A DNA stretch of 11,753 nt from CANHEE01 sp043777755 (GCA_043777755.1 JAYWHK010000089.1:1-11753), one strand, 5' to 3'; positions 1-7,754 are shown, counted from the stretch's first letter. Numbers and translations: made by a program. The notes: generated from the letters alone by a model not told the origin.

Positions 1-286
1 CTGAGACTCCAATAGTGACGATCGCCAAATAATCTTCTCGTAATTTCAAAGATGTCAAACCGATCAATAATCCTAAAAAAGAGGCAAAAATAGCACCAAT
101 TATCACAGCTAAAATTAGAGGTAATCCTTTGTCTGCCAATAACACAGTAGTGTAAGCACCGATAGTCATAAAAGCGACATGACCAAAATTAATTAATCCA
201 GTGAAACCCCATTGTAAATTTAAACCTAAAGCGAATAAAGCATAAAGACTGGCAGAGATTGTCAAAAAAACCAAATATTCAACCAT
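1..286 (-). CDS. livM: Branched-chain amino-acid ABC transporter permease, LivM type (partial, N-terminal 95 codons)
   Basis: The gene reads leftward from an ATG at 286-284 and runs off the window edge without a stop, so only the first 95 codons are present. The peptide is very hydrophobic, with likely membrane segments near residues 4-24, 38-52 and 57-77. It carries family motifs: GLNLQWGFTGLINFGH at about 21-36 and LREDYLAIVTIGVS at 82-95. LivM proteins are inner-membrane subunits that import branched-chain or neutral amino acids together with LivH, ATPases and a binding protein. A GAGGT Shine-Dalgarno sequence lies 6 bases before the ATG, which is unlike most genes further along. The wording of the motifs recalls cyanobacterial NatC/NatD-type permeases, but that rests on memory. 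The family assignment is firm; the origin is less so. Confidence 0.85.
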   Translation of the reverse strand, partial: MVEYLVFLTISASLYALFALGLNLQWGFTGLINFGHVAFMTIGAYTTVLLADKGLPLILAVIIGAIFASFLGLLIGLTSLKLREDYLAIVTIGVS

Positions 287-343
287 ATTTTACCTCATAA
301 AACTGAAAAACAATTACTCATGATAACCCGTGAAGGGAAGTGA

Positions 344-371
344 TAATTAATAATTAATAATTAATAATTAA
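344..371. repeat. Tandem heptamer array, 4 x TAATTAA
   Basis: Four perfect copies of TAATTAA lie end to end at 344-350, 351-357, 358-364 and 365-371, between the divergent livM and ABC ATPase genes. Short tandemly repeated heptamers are well known in cyanobacterial intergenic regions, which fits the cyanobacterial look of livM. The array is only 28 bases and is pure A+T, so slippage is a simple explanation. Confidence 0.85.
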
Positions 372-440
372 CCTACTGATAATCAATATCTTGTAAATAA
401 ATAAGTTAAAAGACTGACTACTTGCAAAACCAATTCGACT

Positions 441-1064
441 ATGATAAACGTTCAAAATCTTCAATATACATACAGCAACAAAGCCATTGAGTTTCCCGAT
501 TTTCAATGTCAAAAAGGTGAGCAAATGCTTGTGCTGGGACAATCTGGTTGTGGAAAAACAACATTGCTACAACTTATTGGTGGAATGTTAAGCGTACAAA
601 AAGGAAGTATTTCTATTGAAAATACAAGTATAAATCAATTGAAAAATAGTCAATTGGACAAATTTCGAGGAAAAAACATTGGATTTGTTTTTCAACAACA
701 TCATTTTATTTCAGCATTGAACGTAGAAGAAAATCTTTTGCTAACACAACAATTGGCTGGTGTAAAAACGGATAAAAATGCTATAAAAATCCTTTTAACG
801 CAATTAAATTTAAGTCATAAACTTAAAGAAAAACCAACATCACTTAGCCAAGGCGAACAACAACGTGTCGCTATTGCACGAGCATTAGTACACCAACCGA
901 CCGTTATTTTAGCTGACGAACCAACGTCCGCATTAGATGATATTAATTGTAATGAAGTTATCAACTTACTTAAAGCGCAAGCAAAAATCAATAACACAAC
1001 TTTACTAATCGTCACACACGATGCTCGATTAAAAAGTCACTTTGAAAAAACACTACATCTTTAA
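441..1064 (+). CDS. ABC transporter ATP-binding protein, LolD/MacB/FtsE family
   Basis: This is a complete 207-residue ATPase subunit, the usual size for the LolD/MacB/FtsE group. All nucleotide-binding motifs are visible: Walker A GQSGCGKT at 33-40, the Q-loop FVFQQ at 82-86, the signature LSQGEQQR at 135-142, Walker B VILADE at 155-160, the D-loop SALD at 163-166 and the switch histidine H193 in VTHD. Such subunits power membrane permeases that extrude lipoproteins, peptides or drugs, or act in cell division. No partner permease lies downstream, so the substrate cannot be named; a lone LolD-like ATPase is common in Bacteroidota. The ATG at 441 has no clear Shine-Dalgarno sequence. A function specific to lipoprotein release is possible but not shown. 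Confidence 0.9.
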   Translation: MINVQNLQYTYSNKAIEFPDFQCQKGEQMLVLGQSGCGKTTLLQLIGGMLSVQKGSISIENTSINQLKNSQLDKFRGKNIGFVFQQHHFISALNVEENLLLTQQLAGVKTDKNAIKILLTQLNLSHKLKEKPTSLSQGEQQRVAIARALVHQPTVILADEPTSALDDINCNEVINLLKAQAKINNTTLLIVTHDARLKSHFEKTLHL

Positions 1065-1114
1065 ATGTACATAGTGGATATTGGTGATTTATCGCTTTTT
1101 GAGCAATCTATCAT

Positions 1115-1176
1115 GCCTTTTCTCGTGTTACATAATCCTTGCGTAGTGCGAGAAAAGGCGTGCCTTTTCTCTACGT
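1115..1176. repeat. Nested inverted repeats, three alternating GCCTTTTCT arms
   Basis: GCCTTTTCTCG at 1115-1125 is the exact reverse complement of CGAGAAAAGGC at 1149-1159. The second arm can instead pair with GCCTTTTCT at 1162-1170 across a 2-base loop, extended by C1171 and, past a 4-base bulge, by CGTA 1142-1145 with TACG 1172-1175. The middle arm therefore has two rival partners. The element lies 50 bases after the ABC ATPase and could end its transcript, though no U-run follows directly. It may also be a mobile palindromic repeat. Confidence 0.75.
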
Positions 1177-1269
1177 GTGTTTTATACCAATAAACAACGC
1201 AAATTTTTTACATTTCTAATTTTCGATATGTAAGAATCACTAAAAATACTTATCCGAAATAGGTGAATG

Positions 1270-1304
1270 TTTGACAAAAAGCATTACTTTTGCTTTTTGT
1301 CAAA
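1270..1304. promoter_or_regulatory. 14-bp inverted repeat over the cyclase start, with a -7-like box in the loop
   Basis: TTTGACAAAAAGCA (1270-1283) is the perfect reverse complement of TGCTTTTTGTCAAA (1291-1304), with a 7-base loop. Positions 1285-1292 read TACTTTTG, an exact match to the Bacteroidota -7 consensus TAnnTTTG. No TTTG lies at the usual distance upstream; the one at 1270 is too close. The repeat could be an operator, a promoter-spanning hairpin or a leader stem that hides the TTG start at 1290. The palindrome is certain; its role is inference. Confidence 0.6.
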
Positions 1305-4300
1305 CCAACTACACCACATTTATTGAAACCACTATTACCATATTTTATCCAAGAACGTTTTAAAGAAAAAAAACGAGAAGGGAAATTCCAAGCACATACG
1401 ATGTTTGTTGATTTGTCAGGCTTTACAGCGATGACAGAAACCCTAATGTTAAAAGGGAACGAAGGTGCAGAGGAATTGTCCAATATGCTCAATCATATCT
1501 TTGAGCCACTGGTAGAGATGGTTTATCAAGAAAATGGATTTATTCCTTACTTTGCTGGCGATGCGTTTATGGCAATTTTTTCGCAAGGAGAAAGTCTTGT
1601 TACGGCAGATAGTTTTATTCGCTTATCGCTCGAAATACGTGATTTTTTTGACAAAAAAAATTTTTCTGAACAATTCAAAATCAAAGCAAAGATAGGGCTT
1701 TCGTATGGCGATGTGGAATGGGGCATTGTAGGAAAAAATCAAAAAAGTTATTATTTTAGGGGTCATGCAGTGGACAATTGTGCCACTTGTCAGATGCACG
1801 CCAAAGCACAAGAAGTGATTTTGGATCTGTCCTTGCACAATCGAGTTAGAGCAGAAAGCAATGGTTTTTGGAAGTTAGCACCACTCAAAGAAAATTGGTA
1901 TGTGGTTGAAAATAAATACGCTAACTACAATAAATCGCAGATTGTTCAACATTTGAAGCCCATAGATGAAAAAGTAGCGCAGTATTTTTTACCAGACGAA
2001 ATCATTAATTTTAACCAATCTGGTGAGTTTCGTAATGTTATTACCTTATTTATTGCATTTGAAGGCGTTAAAAACCACAATGAGTTAGATGCCTTTGCTT
2101 CTTATGCCTTGGAAGAGGCGATGAATTTTTCAGGCTATTTCAAAGAAATTGATTATAGCGATAAAGGCGGTTTGATGGTTGTTGTGTTTGGCGCACCGCT
2201 TGCGCATGAGAACAACACACAAAGAGCATTGGAGTTTGCGATAAGTCTGCGACAAGAAGCTGAAAAATTTTCCAAGTTGCGTTTCAAAATTGGAGCAACT
2301 TCAGGTACAGCTTATACAGGTATTATTGGCGGTAAAGAACGTTGTCAATATGCAGCCGTAGGAAGTCAAGTGAATTTGGCGGCAAGGTTGATGGCAAGTG
2401 CAAAATGGGGCGAGATTTTTTGCGACCAAGAACTCAATCGAAGCCGTTATTTCCGTTTTTCTTACGAAGGAAATATATCTTATAAAGGCATTTCTAAAAA
2501 TATTCCGACCTACCAATTGTTAGGAAGAAAATCTGACGAAGAATTTTCCTACACCAACACCATGATTGGCAGACAAGAGGAATTGGACAAACTATTACAC
2601 ATTGCAGCACCAATTTTAGATGGTAATTTTGCAGGAATTACTTATGTCTATGGCGAGGCAGGAATTGGTAAAAGTCGCTTGATTTTTGAACTTCGTAAAG
2701 CCTTAGAAGCAAAAGGTGTTGCGGATTGGCTCGTATGCCAGTCCGACCAAATTTTGAAAAAACCTTTCAATCCTTTTATTTATTGTTTAAAAAATTATTT
2801 TGAACAAAGTGTTGATAAATCATTGAAAGACAATAAGTTAGCTTTTGATGAAAATTTTGAATTGCTCCTTAAAGATTGTTTGAACAGTACCCATTTGCAA
2901 TCAGACACTGTTATTAGAGAATTGCTCCGTACCAAATCTATCCTGAGTGGATTACTTGGTATTATCGAGCCTCATTCTCTTTGGGAACAACTTGATGCAA
3001 AAGGTCGTTATGAAAATACTTTGACCGCTTTGGCTAATTTTTTCGCCGCCGAAGCCATGCTTCATTCCTTGGTGATTATTTTGGAAGACGGACATTGGTA
3101 TGACGAGGATTCTAAGCGGTTTTTACATTTTTTCATAAAAAATATTCAAAAATTTCCCGTTTTCATTCTCGTAACCTCTCGTTATGGCGATGATAATTCC
3201 AAAAATGATTTATTTTTAGAAGAAAATAATATTTCAATCACACATATTGATTTGAATATTCTCCAACCCGAAGCCTTGCAATCCATGGCAGAAATTCGTT
3301 TTGGCGGAAAAGTAGAAGATGATTTTTTAGCCTTTTTACAGCGTTCCACGAATGGAAATCCTTTTTACATCGAACAAATCTTAGAATATTTTTCTGAAAA
3401 TGGATTATTGGAACAAACACCTGAAAAAGTTTGGACAGTAAAAGATCCGAGCTTAAAATTAGGTGGTTCTATGAATGCCGTTTTGACAGCTCGTGTGGAT
3501 AAACTTTCTTATTTGGTTAGAGAAACGGTCAAAGCTGCCGCTGTGATTGGTCGAGAGTTTGATTTGCCGATTTTGTCAGAAGTGATGAAAAAGCAAGAAG
3601 AATTTATCTTGCGCAATGGCAATCAACATATTTTACTGAAAGAACAAGTACAAACCGCCGAGCGAAGCCAGATTTGGCGTGCGATGAACGAGTTGCGTTA
3701 TATTTTCAAACATTCACTTTTACGAGAAGCGATTTATGATATGCAGTTGCGTGTGCGTTTGAGAGAACTCCACCGTGCCATCGCCGAAGCAATTGAAAAA
3801 CTTTATGCTGAAAACATAGAAGAACGCTATGCTGATTTGGCTTTTCATTATGACCAAGCAGAAATTACAGCCAAAACAATAGAATACTTATACAAAGCAG
3901 CGGAATACGCCAAGCGAAATTTTCAAAACGGGCAAGCTATTAGTTATTATGAAAAACTTTTGATGTACCATCCAGCCGAAGAAGAATTGCCAGAAGTATT
4001 GAAAATTACCTTTAAAAAAGGGGAGATTTTGCAACTTTCTGGTCTTTGGAGCGAAGCAGAACAAGATTTTCAAAAAGCATTAAACATCGCCAATCAACTC
4101 AATGATGAAATTAACATCACTCGAGCGCAAGGTTTGTTAGCAAACGTTTTGATATTGAAAGGTGATTATGTCAATGCAAAACAATACCACGAATTGGCGT
4201 TGAGCAATGCCACAAAAATAAACGATGCCGTAGGTATTAGCAGAAGTTTTGGTGGTTTAGGAAACCTTTATTTTAGACAGGGAGATTACGAAAAAGCGGA

Positions 4301-5333
4301 AAACTACTTTAATCAATGCTTAAATAAAATCAAAGAAGTAGATGAACGCCACGTTAATCCACAAATTGTTGCCAATCTTGGATTAACTTACATGAACCAA
4401 AGTCGCTATGACGAAGGTGTTGAATGTATGTTGGATCAATTGCGGATTTGCGAAGAAAAAAAGGACAAACAAGGTAGGGCAATAATGCACACCAATATTG
4501 GTATTGTGTATTTTGAACAAGGAAATTACGATGCTGCGCAGCACCATTACCAACAAGGTTTGGCATTGAGCGAAGAATTGGGTAGCAAATTTTTGATGTC
4601 GATTGCATTGGGTTCGCTGGGTTCGGTATATGAGAAAAAAGGGGAGCTAAAAACTGCCGAAGAACTCTACATTCGTGACCTTCAACTCACCGAACAATTG
4701 GGCGATAAACAAGGTATTGCGATTGCGCTCGGACTGATGGGGAGTTTGCATACGCAACTGGGCGAATTTGACAAAGCCCTTGATTTTATTCATCGCAATT
4801 TAAATCTTTGCGAAGAATTGGGTTATCAAAAAGGCGTTATCAAAGCGTTGAACTTGCTTGGAGATGTTCATTCTTATACTAAAAACTATGATTTTGCTGT
4901 AAAATATTATGAAAAATCAATGTTAATTGCAAAAAAAATCAATGCAAAATTATTGTATGGATTAAGCGCAGTTGAGCTGGCGATGGTTTTTATTTCGCTT
5001 GGCGAACACAAAAAAGCCATCAAATTAGAGCAAGAAATAGCTGAGATTATCTTGGCTGTTCCCAATCGCCAATTGATTTTTGAACATCAAATTTTAAAAA
5101 GCAATTGTTTGGCTGTCGAAAAAAAAACTAAAGTAGCCATTGAATTGTTGAAAAATATGCTAAATCAAGAAGGACTTTATCCAGAAGAAGCGTCCATCAT
5201 TTATTTTGAATTGGTGAAAAACAACCCAACGGACGATAACCTTCGCCAAGAAACCACTACCTTACATATAGAACGTTACCGTTTGACGGGACAGTATCTG
5301 TATCTGAATAGATTGAATAAATTACGAAAATAA
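1290..5333 (+). CDS. Class III adenylate/guanylate cyclase, soluble-adenylyl-cyclase-like (C1-C2-NTPase-TPR)
   Basis: This 1347-residue protein has two cyclase homology domains (C1 about 35-185, C2 about 248-405), a P-loop NTPase (about 425-740) and a TPR-rich C-terminal half (about 860-1280). C1 keeps both metal-binding aspartates, D41 in FVDLSGFT and D91 in YFAGDAF. C2 keeps K292 in SDKGG and the transition-state pair N362 and R366 in VNLAARL, so one composite active site can form. The NTPase has Walker A GEAGIGKS at 455-462 and Walker B LVIILED at 594-600. The order matches mammalian ADCY10 and related bacterial cyclases, which make cAMP from ATP. No membrane segment or signal peptide is seen, so it is likely cytoplasmic. 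No in-frame ATG lies between the upstream stop at 1272-1274 and the first cyclase motif. Translation must start at a TTG, either at 1290 or at 1323, which gives MKPLLPYFIQ. Choosing GTP over ATP cannot be excluded. Confidence 0.93.
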   Translation: MLFVKPTTPHLLKPLLPYFIQERFKEKKREGKFQAHTMFVDLSGFTAMTETLMLKGNEGAEELSNMLNHIFEPLVEMVYQENGFIPYFAGDAFMAIFSQGESLVTADSFIRLSLEIRDFFDKKNFSEQFKIKAKIGLSYGDVEWGIVGKNQKSYYFRGHAVDNCATCQMHAKAQEVILDLSLHNRVRAESNGFWKLAPLKENWYVVENKYANYNKSQIVQHLKPIDEKVAQYFLPDEIINFNQSGEFRNVITLFIAFEGVKNHNELDAFASYALEEAMNFSGYFKEIDYSDKGGLMVVVFGAPLAHENNTQRALEFAISLRQEAEKFSKLRFKIGATSGTAYTGIIGGKERCQYAAVGSQVNLAARLMASAKWGEIFCDQELNRSRYFRFSYEGNISYKGISKNIPTYQLLGRKSDEEFSYTNTMIGRQEELDKLLHIAAPILDGNFAGITYVYGEAGIGKSRLIFELRKALEAKGVADWLVCQSDQILKKPFNPFIYCLKNYFEQSVDKSLKDNKLAFDENFELLLKDCLNSTHLQSDTVIRELLRTKSILSGLLGIIEPHSLWEQLDAKGRYENTLTALANFFAAEAMLHSLVIILEDGHWYDEDSKRFLHFFIKNIQKFPVFILVTSRYGDDNSKNDLFLEENNISITHIDLNILQPEALQSMAEIRFGGKVEDDFLAFLQRSTNGNPFYIEQILEYFSENGLLEQTPEKVWTVKDPSLKLGGSMNAVLTARVDKLSYLVRETVKAAAVIGREFDLPILSEVMKKQEEFILRNGNQHILLKEQVQTAERSQIWRAMNELRYIFKHSLLREAIYDMQLRVRLRELHRAIAEAIEKLYAENIEERYADLAFHYDQAEITAKTIEYLYKAAEYAKRNFQNGQAISYYEKLLMYHPAEEELPEVLKITFKKGEILQLSGLWSEAEQDFQKALNIANQLNDEINITRAQGLLANVLILKGDYVNAKQYHELALSNATKINDAVGISRSFGGLGNLYFRQGDYEKAENYFNQCLNKIKEVDERHVNPQIVANLGLTYMNQSRYDEGVECMLDQLRICEEKKDKQGRAIMHTNIGIVYFEQGNYDAAQHHYQQGLALSEELGSKFLMSIALGSLGSVYEKKGELKTAEELYIRDLQLTEQLGDKQGIAIALGLMGSLHTQLGEFDKALDFIHRNLNLCEELGYQKGVIKALNLLGDVHSYTKNYDFAVKYYEKSMLIAKKINAKLLYGLSAVELAMVFISLGEHKKAIKLEQEIAEIILAVPNRQLIFEHQILKSNCLAVEKKTKVAIELLKNMLNQEGLYPEEASIIYFELVKNNPTDDNLRQETTTLHIERYRLTGQYLYLNRLNKLRK

Positions 5334-5349
5334 GTGCCATGAAACACAA

Positions 5350-5380
5350 GAAGGCTGTCACGAAAAACATGACAGCCTTC
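5350..5380. terminator. Terminator-like hairpin between convergent genes
   Basis: GAAGGCTGTCA (5350-5360) pairs perfectly with TGACAGCCTTC (5370-5380) across a 9-base loop. It lies 17 bases after the cyclase stop and about 110 bases after the stop of the EnvC-like gene on the other strand, the right place for a bidirectional terminator. Neither side has a strong U-run, so factor-assisted ending or simple transcript protection is also possible. Confidence 0.65.
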
Positions 5381-5489
5381 AACATGCGTTATGAAAAACT
5401 ATTAACCTCTTTTTGTAGCCTGTTAGCTGCTACTCTTTTATTCACCTATTATTTATACGGAGAAAAGAAAAATAGTCACAATTTTATTT

Positions 5490-6848
5490 TCAAAGTTTTG
5501 CCAACCAACTTTTTGGATTCTCACGGCTGCTGTTGTTCCACACTTCAAAGTGAACTTTATTAGAAGCTACTTTGCCAATACTTTGTTTGTAGCTGACAGT
5601 ATCTCCTTTTCTGATGTAGGTTCTATCCAAGTTAGAATATACCGTATAAAAACTTCCGTGCTGTACAATTACCAAATAATCTGAACCGACAATAAACTGA
5701 ACCGCAACAACTTTTCCGTTGGAAACAGCTTTTACATCGCTATTTTCTACCGTCTGAATATCAACGCCATTGCTGATGGTAAAAACACCTCGAAGGCTTG
5801 GGTGTTCTTGTCGCCCAAAATTTTTCACAATCGCCCCTTGTGCTACTGGCCAAGGCAAATTGCCTTTATTTTTTCTAAAATTGTCAGAAAGTGCTTTAAT
5901 TTCGGGTGTTTCTCTGATTTCTACGTCGTTGGTTCGGGCGATACTTTCTTGTTCTTGGCGTTGTTTGCGTTCTCGTCTTCTACTTTTTTTATTGACAGTA
6001 CTTGGTGTTGTAGTCACGGTTGTATTGTCATTTTCTTTTGTCCGATAAGCACTAATGGCACGAGCCGCTTCTTGAATTGCTCGGCGGCGTTCCGCTATTT
6101 CTGCGCTGATGACCGCACTAATGATACCATCAAGACGTTCAGCTTGTCTTTTTTGTATTCTTAAATCGTTTCGCAAACGAGATTCTTCTTTACTAAGATT
6201 AGAAAGTTTGCCTTCTTCGAGGTCTAATTTTTCAGCCAAGACTTCTTTTTGTTCTTGTAAATTATCCAGCGTTTGTTCTTTTTGTTCAATTTTTAATTCC
6301 AAACGATTGATTTTATTTTTCAAAGCAAGCATTGTACCTTTGATGAGTTCCACTTGGCGTGTTTTGAATTGGTCAATTTTTTTTATATAAAAAAACCTTT
6401 GACTCAATTGGTTAAAATCATCAGAAGACAAAAGAAAATCAATTTCGTTGTGGTTCAATTGTTGGTAAAAAGCCTTTCGGACAATCATTCCATAATCAGA
6501 ACGCAACTGTACAATGTCTTCATTGAGCGACGATATTACTTCGTAGCTGCGAATCAAACTTTCAGAAGAATTATCCAATTGTTCGCTTACAACGTCCATT
6601 TTAGCATCTTTTTTCTCAATATCACCTTGAATAAATGCTTGATTCTGTTCCGTTTTTTGCTTTTTTACAGCAGTTTCATTCAGTTGCGACTTTGTTTCTT
6701 TAATGCGTTCCATGATGATATGCCGCTTTCGCTCCAACACAGAACGACGTACCTGAGCATACAGCACAAAGCAACAAAAGCAAAATACAAGAATCAAAAA
6801 CGTTTTGTATTTTTTTAAAGGAATAAAATTATACTTCGTTAAAACCAT
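5490..6848 (-). CDS. EnvC/NlpD-like murein hydrolase activator with degenerate LytM (M23) domain
   Basis: The 452-residue protein opens with a signal peptide or anchor (hydrophobic about 15-31), followed by a long heptad-rich coiled coil (about 35-265). A basic, Thr/Arg-rich linker (about 270-325) leads to a C-terminal LytM domain (about 330-452). This order is that of EnvC, a periplasmic protein that switches on cell-wall amidases at the division site. In active LytM enzymes the zinc and catalytic residues lie in HxxxD, a mid-domain histidine motif and HxH. Here the first is N360-G-V-D363, the YxHL histidine is N406, and HxH is K431-V-H433. Only D363, H397 and H433 remain, so it probably does not cut peptidoglycan itself. 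It converges on the cyclase gene and has a likely promoter of its own just upstream. No amidase gene is in view. Confidence 0.88.
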   Translation of the reverse strand: MVLTKYNFIPLKKYKTFLILVFCFCCFVLYAQVRRSVLERKRHIIMERIKETKSQLNETAVKKQKTEQNQAFIQGDIEKKDAKMDVVSEQLDNSSESLIRSYEVISSLNEDIVQLRSDYGMIVRKAFYQQLNHNEIDFLLSSDDFNQLSQRFFYIKKIDQFKTRQVELIKGTMLALKNKINRLELKIEQKEQTLDNLQEQKEVLAEKLDLEEGKLSNLSKEESRLRNDLRIQKRQAERLDGIISAVISAEIAERRRAIQEAARAISAYRTKENDNTTVTTTPSTVNKKSRRRERKQRQEQESIARTNDVEIRETPEIKALSDNFRKNKGNLPWPVAQGAIVKNFGRQEHPSLRGVFTISNGVDIQTVENSDVKAVSNGKVVAVQFIVGSDYLVIVQHGSFYTVYSNLDRTYIRKGDTVSYKQSIGKVASNKVHFEVWNNSSRENPKSWLAKL

Positions 6849-6890
6849 AAGTACTGTTGTGTTTTGAGCAAATATTTAATTAGTACAGGA

Positions 6891-6924
6891 CAAAATTAAT
6901 TGTTTTTATGCTAACAAATACAAA
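6891..6924 (-). promoter_or_regulatory. Bacteroidota-type promoter for the EnvC-like gene
   Basis: On the minus strand 6898-6891 reads TAATTTTG, an exact match to the -7 consensus TAnnTTTG. TTTG motifs lie 16 bases (6918-6915) and 22 bases (6924-6921) upstream; the latter fits the 17-23 base spacing reported for Flavobacterium promoters. Transcription would begin near 6884 and leave a leader of about 35 bases before the ATG at 6848. Confidence 0.6.
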
Positions 6925-6972
6925 AAAGCAAGAATTTTAAGATAAAACATAAAAAACTGTGTTTAAAAATAT

Positions 6973-6980
6973 TATTTTTG
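6973..6980 (+). promoter_or_regulatory. Possible -7 promoter box for the tail-anchored protein gene
   Basis: The bases read TATTTTTG and match TAnnTTTG. A start site near 6987 would suit the ATG at 7017 and would exclude the TTG at 6978 as a start codon. No TTTG is seen at the proper -33 distance, and the region is T-rich, so the match may be chance. Confidence 0.4.
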
Positions 6981-7016
6981 CATCAAATTATCAATCAACG
7001 GAGAAAATTTAAGAGT

Positions 7017-7574
7017 ATGGCAATGCGTTTTTTTGATACTGTCAATAAAGAATTGGAGCTTGAACTGCCAGAGTTTGAGCGTTTTGACGACCATCTTGAT
7101 TATGTTTTAGGGCAAGTTTATAAATGGAGTGAAGACCTTTATGAAGAAGATTTCTATGTGGCGAAACGTTGGCTCGAAGTTCGGGAGGAGAATAATTTTT
7201 ATGAATCAGTACTTCATATTTTCAACCCTAATGGAGAATATATGATTTCGATTGATGGGAATATTCAAAAAGGTGCTTGGCGTTTTTTAGCAGAAAACAA
7301 CACGTTTATAACCGAAATATTAGGCAAAAACGAATTGTACGATTTGGCTTTTCTCAATCAAGATTTTTTTATTTTGATGAAACATGGTGACCAACATCGC
7401 AAAGGACAACGAAAGTATTTTGTTATGGGACGAGAAGGTGTCGTCGCAGGATTGACGTGGCGAGAAGTCGTCGAAATGTTGTTTAATCTTTATAGGGACA
7501 ATTCTCGATTTTTACTTCTGATTTTGGGGGCAGTTGTTGTTGCTGGTATTATTATTGCTTTTTCTTTACGGTAA
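7017..7574 (+). CDS. Hypothetical protein with C-terminal membrane anchor
   Basis: I do not recognise this 185-residue protein with confidence. Residues 1-160 are soluble and acidic near the start. Residues 60-135 alternate short hydrophobic strands and turns (HIFNPNGEYMISIDGN, then GAWRF and TFITEIL), which recalls small beta-barrel or lipocalin-like proteins common in Bacteroidota. A single hydrophobic segment at 165-183 ends two residues before the stop, so the protein should be tail-anchored with its N-terminal domain in the cytoplasm. The ATG at 7017 was chosen over an in-frame TTG at 6978 because that TTG falls inside a promoter-like box; ATG 7023 is a close alternative. The gene stands alone: its upstream neighbour is divergent, and trpS follows after 223 bases. 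Confidence 0.75.
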   Translation: MAMRFFDTVNKELELELPEFERFDDHLDYVLGQVYKWSEDLYEEDFYVAKRWLEVREENNFYESVLHIFNPNGEYMISIDGNIQKGAWRFLAENNTFITEILGKNELYDLAFLNQDFFILMKHGDQHRKGQRKYFVMGREGVVAGLTWREVVEMLFNLYRDNSRFLLLILGAVVVAGIIIAFSLR

Positions 7575-7583
7575 GATTCAAAA

Positions 7584-7687
7584 CGAATTAGGGTAATTTT
7601 CAACACTAATTTAAGCGAATTACTAAAATCTACACGAATTATCGCATTGTAATTCGTGTAAATTCGATTAATTTGTCAAAATTCGTG
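7584..7687. repeat. Cluster of CGAATTA/TAATTCG repeats with an 11-bp inverted repeat
   Basis: CGAATTA occurs at 7584-7590, 7616-7622 and 7635-7641. The reverse form follows as TAATTCG at 7650-7656 and as AATTCG at 7661-7666 and 7680-7685. TACACGAATTA (7631-7641) pairs exactly with TAATTCGTGTA (7650-7660) over an 8-base loop. From memory, similar ATTCGTG-type intergenic repeats are frequent in Bacteroidota. The hairpin may end the upstream transcript, but no U-run follows. Confidence 0.6.
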
Positions 7688-7722
7688 ATAAAAAATTCTT
7701 ACATACTTTTAGGTCTTATATG

Positions 7723-7754
7723 GCGACCTTGGTCGCTGATTTTAGGTTTTTTCA
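7723..7754 (+). terminator. Short GC-rich hairpin followed by a T-run, upstream of trpS
   Basis: GCGACC (7723-7728) and GGTCGC (7731-7736) form a tight stem, and a T-rich stretch with six Ts follows at 7747-7752. It could end transcription from the tail-anchored protein gene. If the trpS promoter lies further upstream, it could instead act as an attenuator. The stem is short, so the call is tentative. Confidence 0.45.

Noticed and set aside
354..542. 62-residue minus-strand frame before the ABC ATPase
   Set aside because: It runs through the TAATTAA array and into the ATPase start on the other strand, has a low-complexity composition and no recognisable motif.
5339..5563. 74-residue plus-strand frame just after the cyclase, with a hydrophobic stretch
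   Set aside because: It contains the terminator-like hairpin in its first codons and overlaps the 3' end of the EnvC-like gene by 74 bases. It resembles no known protein.
5770..6818. Several plus-strand frames opposite the EnvC-like gene (92-154 residues)
   Set aside because: They are antisense shadows of a coiled-coil gene, with Ser/Phe/Cys-rich translations and no family features.
7600..7690. Possible CRISPR-like repeats (CGAATTA/TAATTCG)
   Set aside because: Units are only 6-8 bases, unevenly spaced and in both orientations, with no spacers of constant length.
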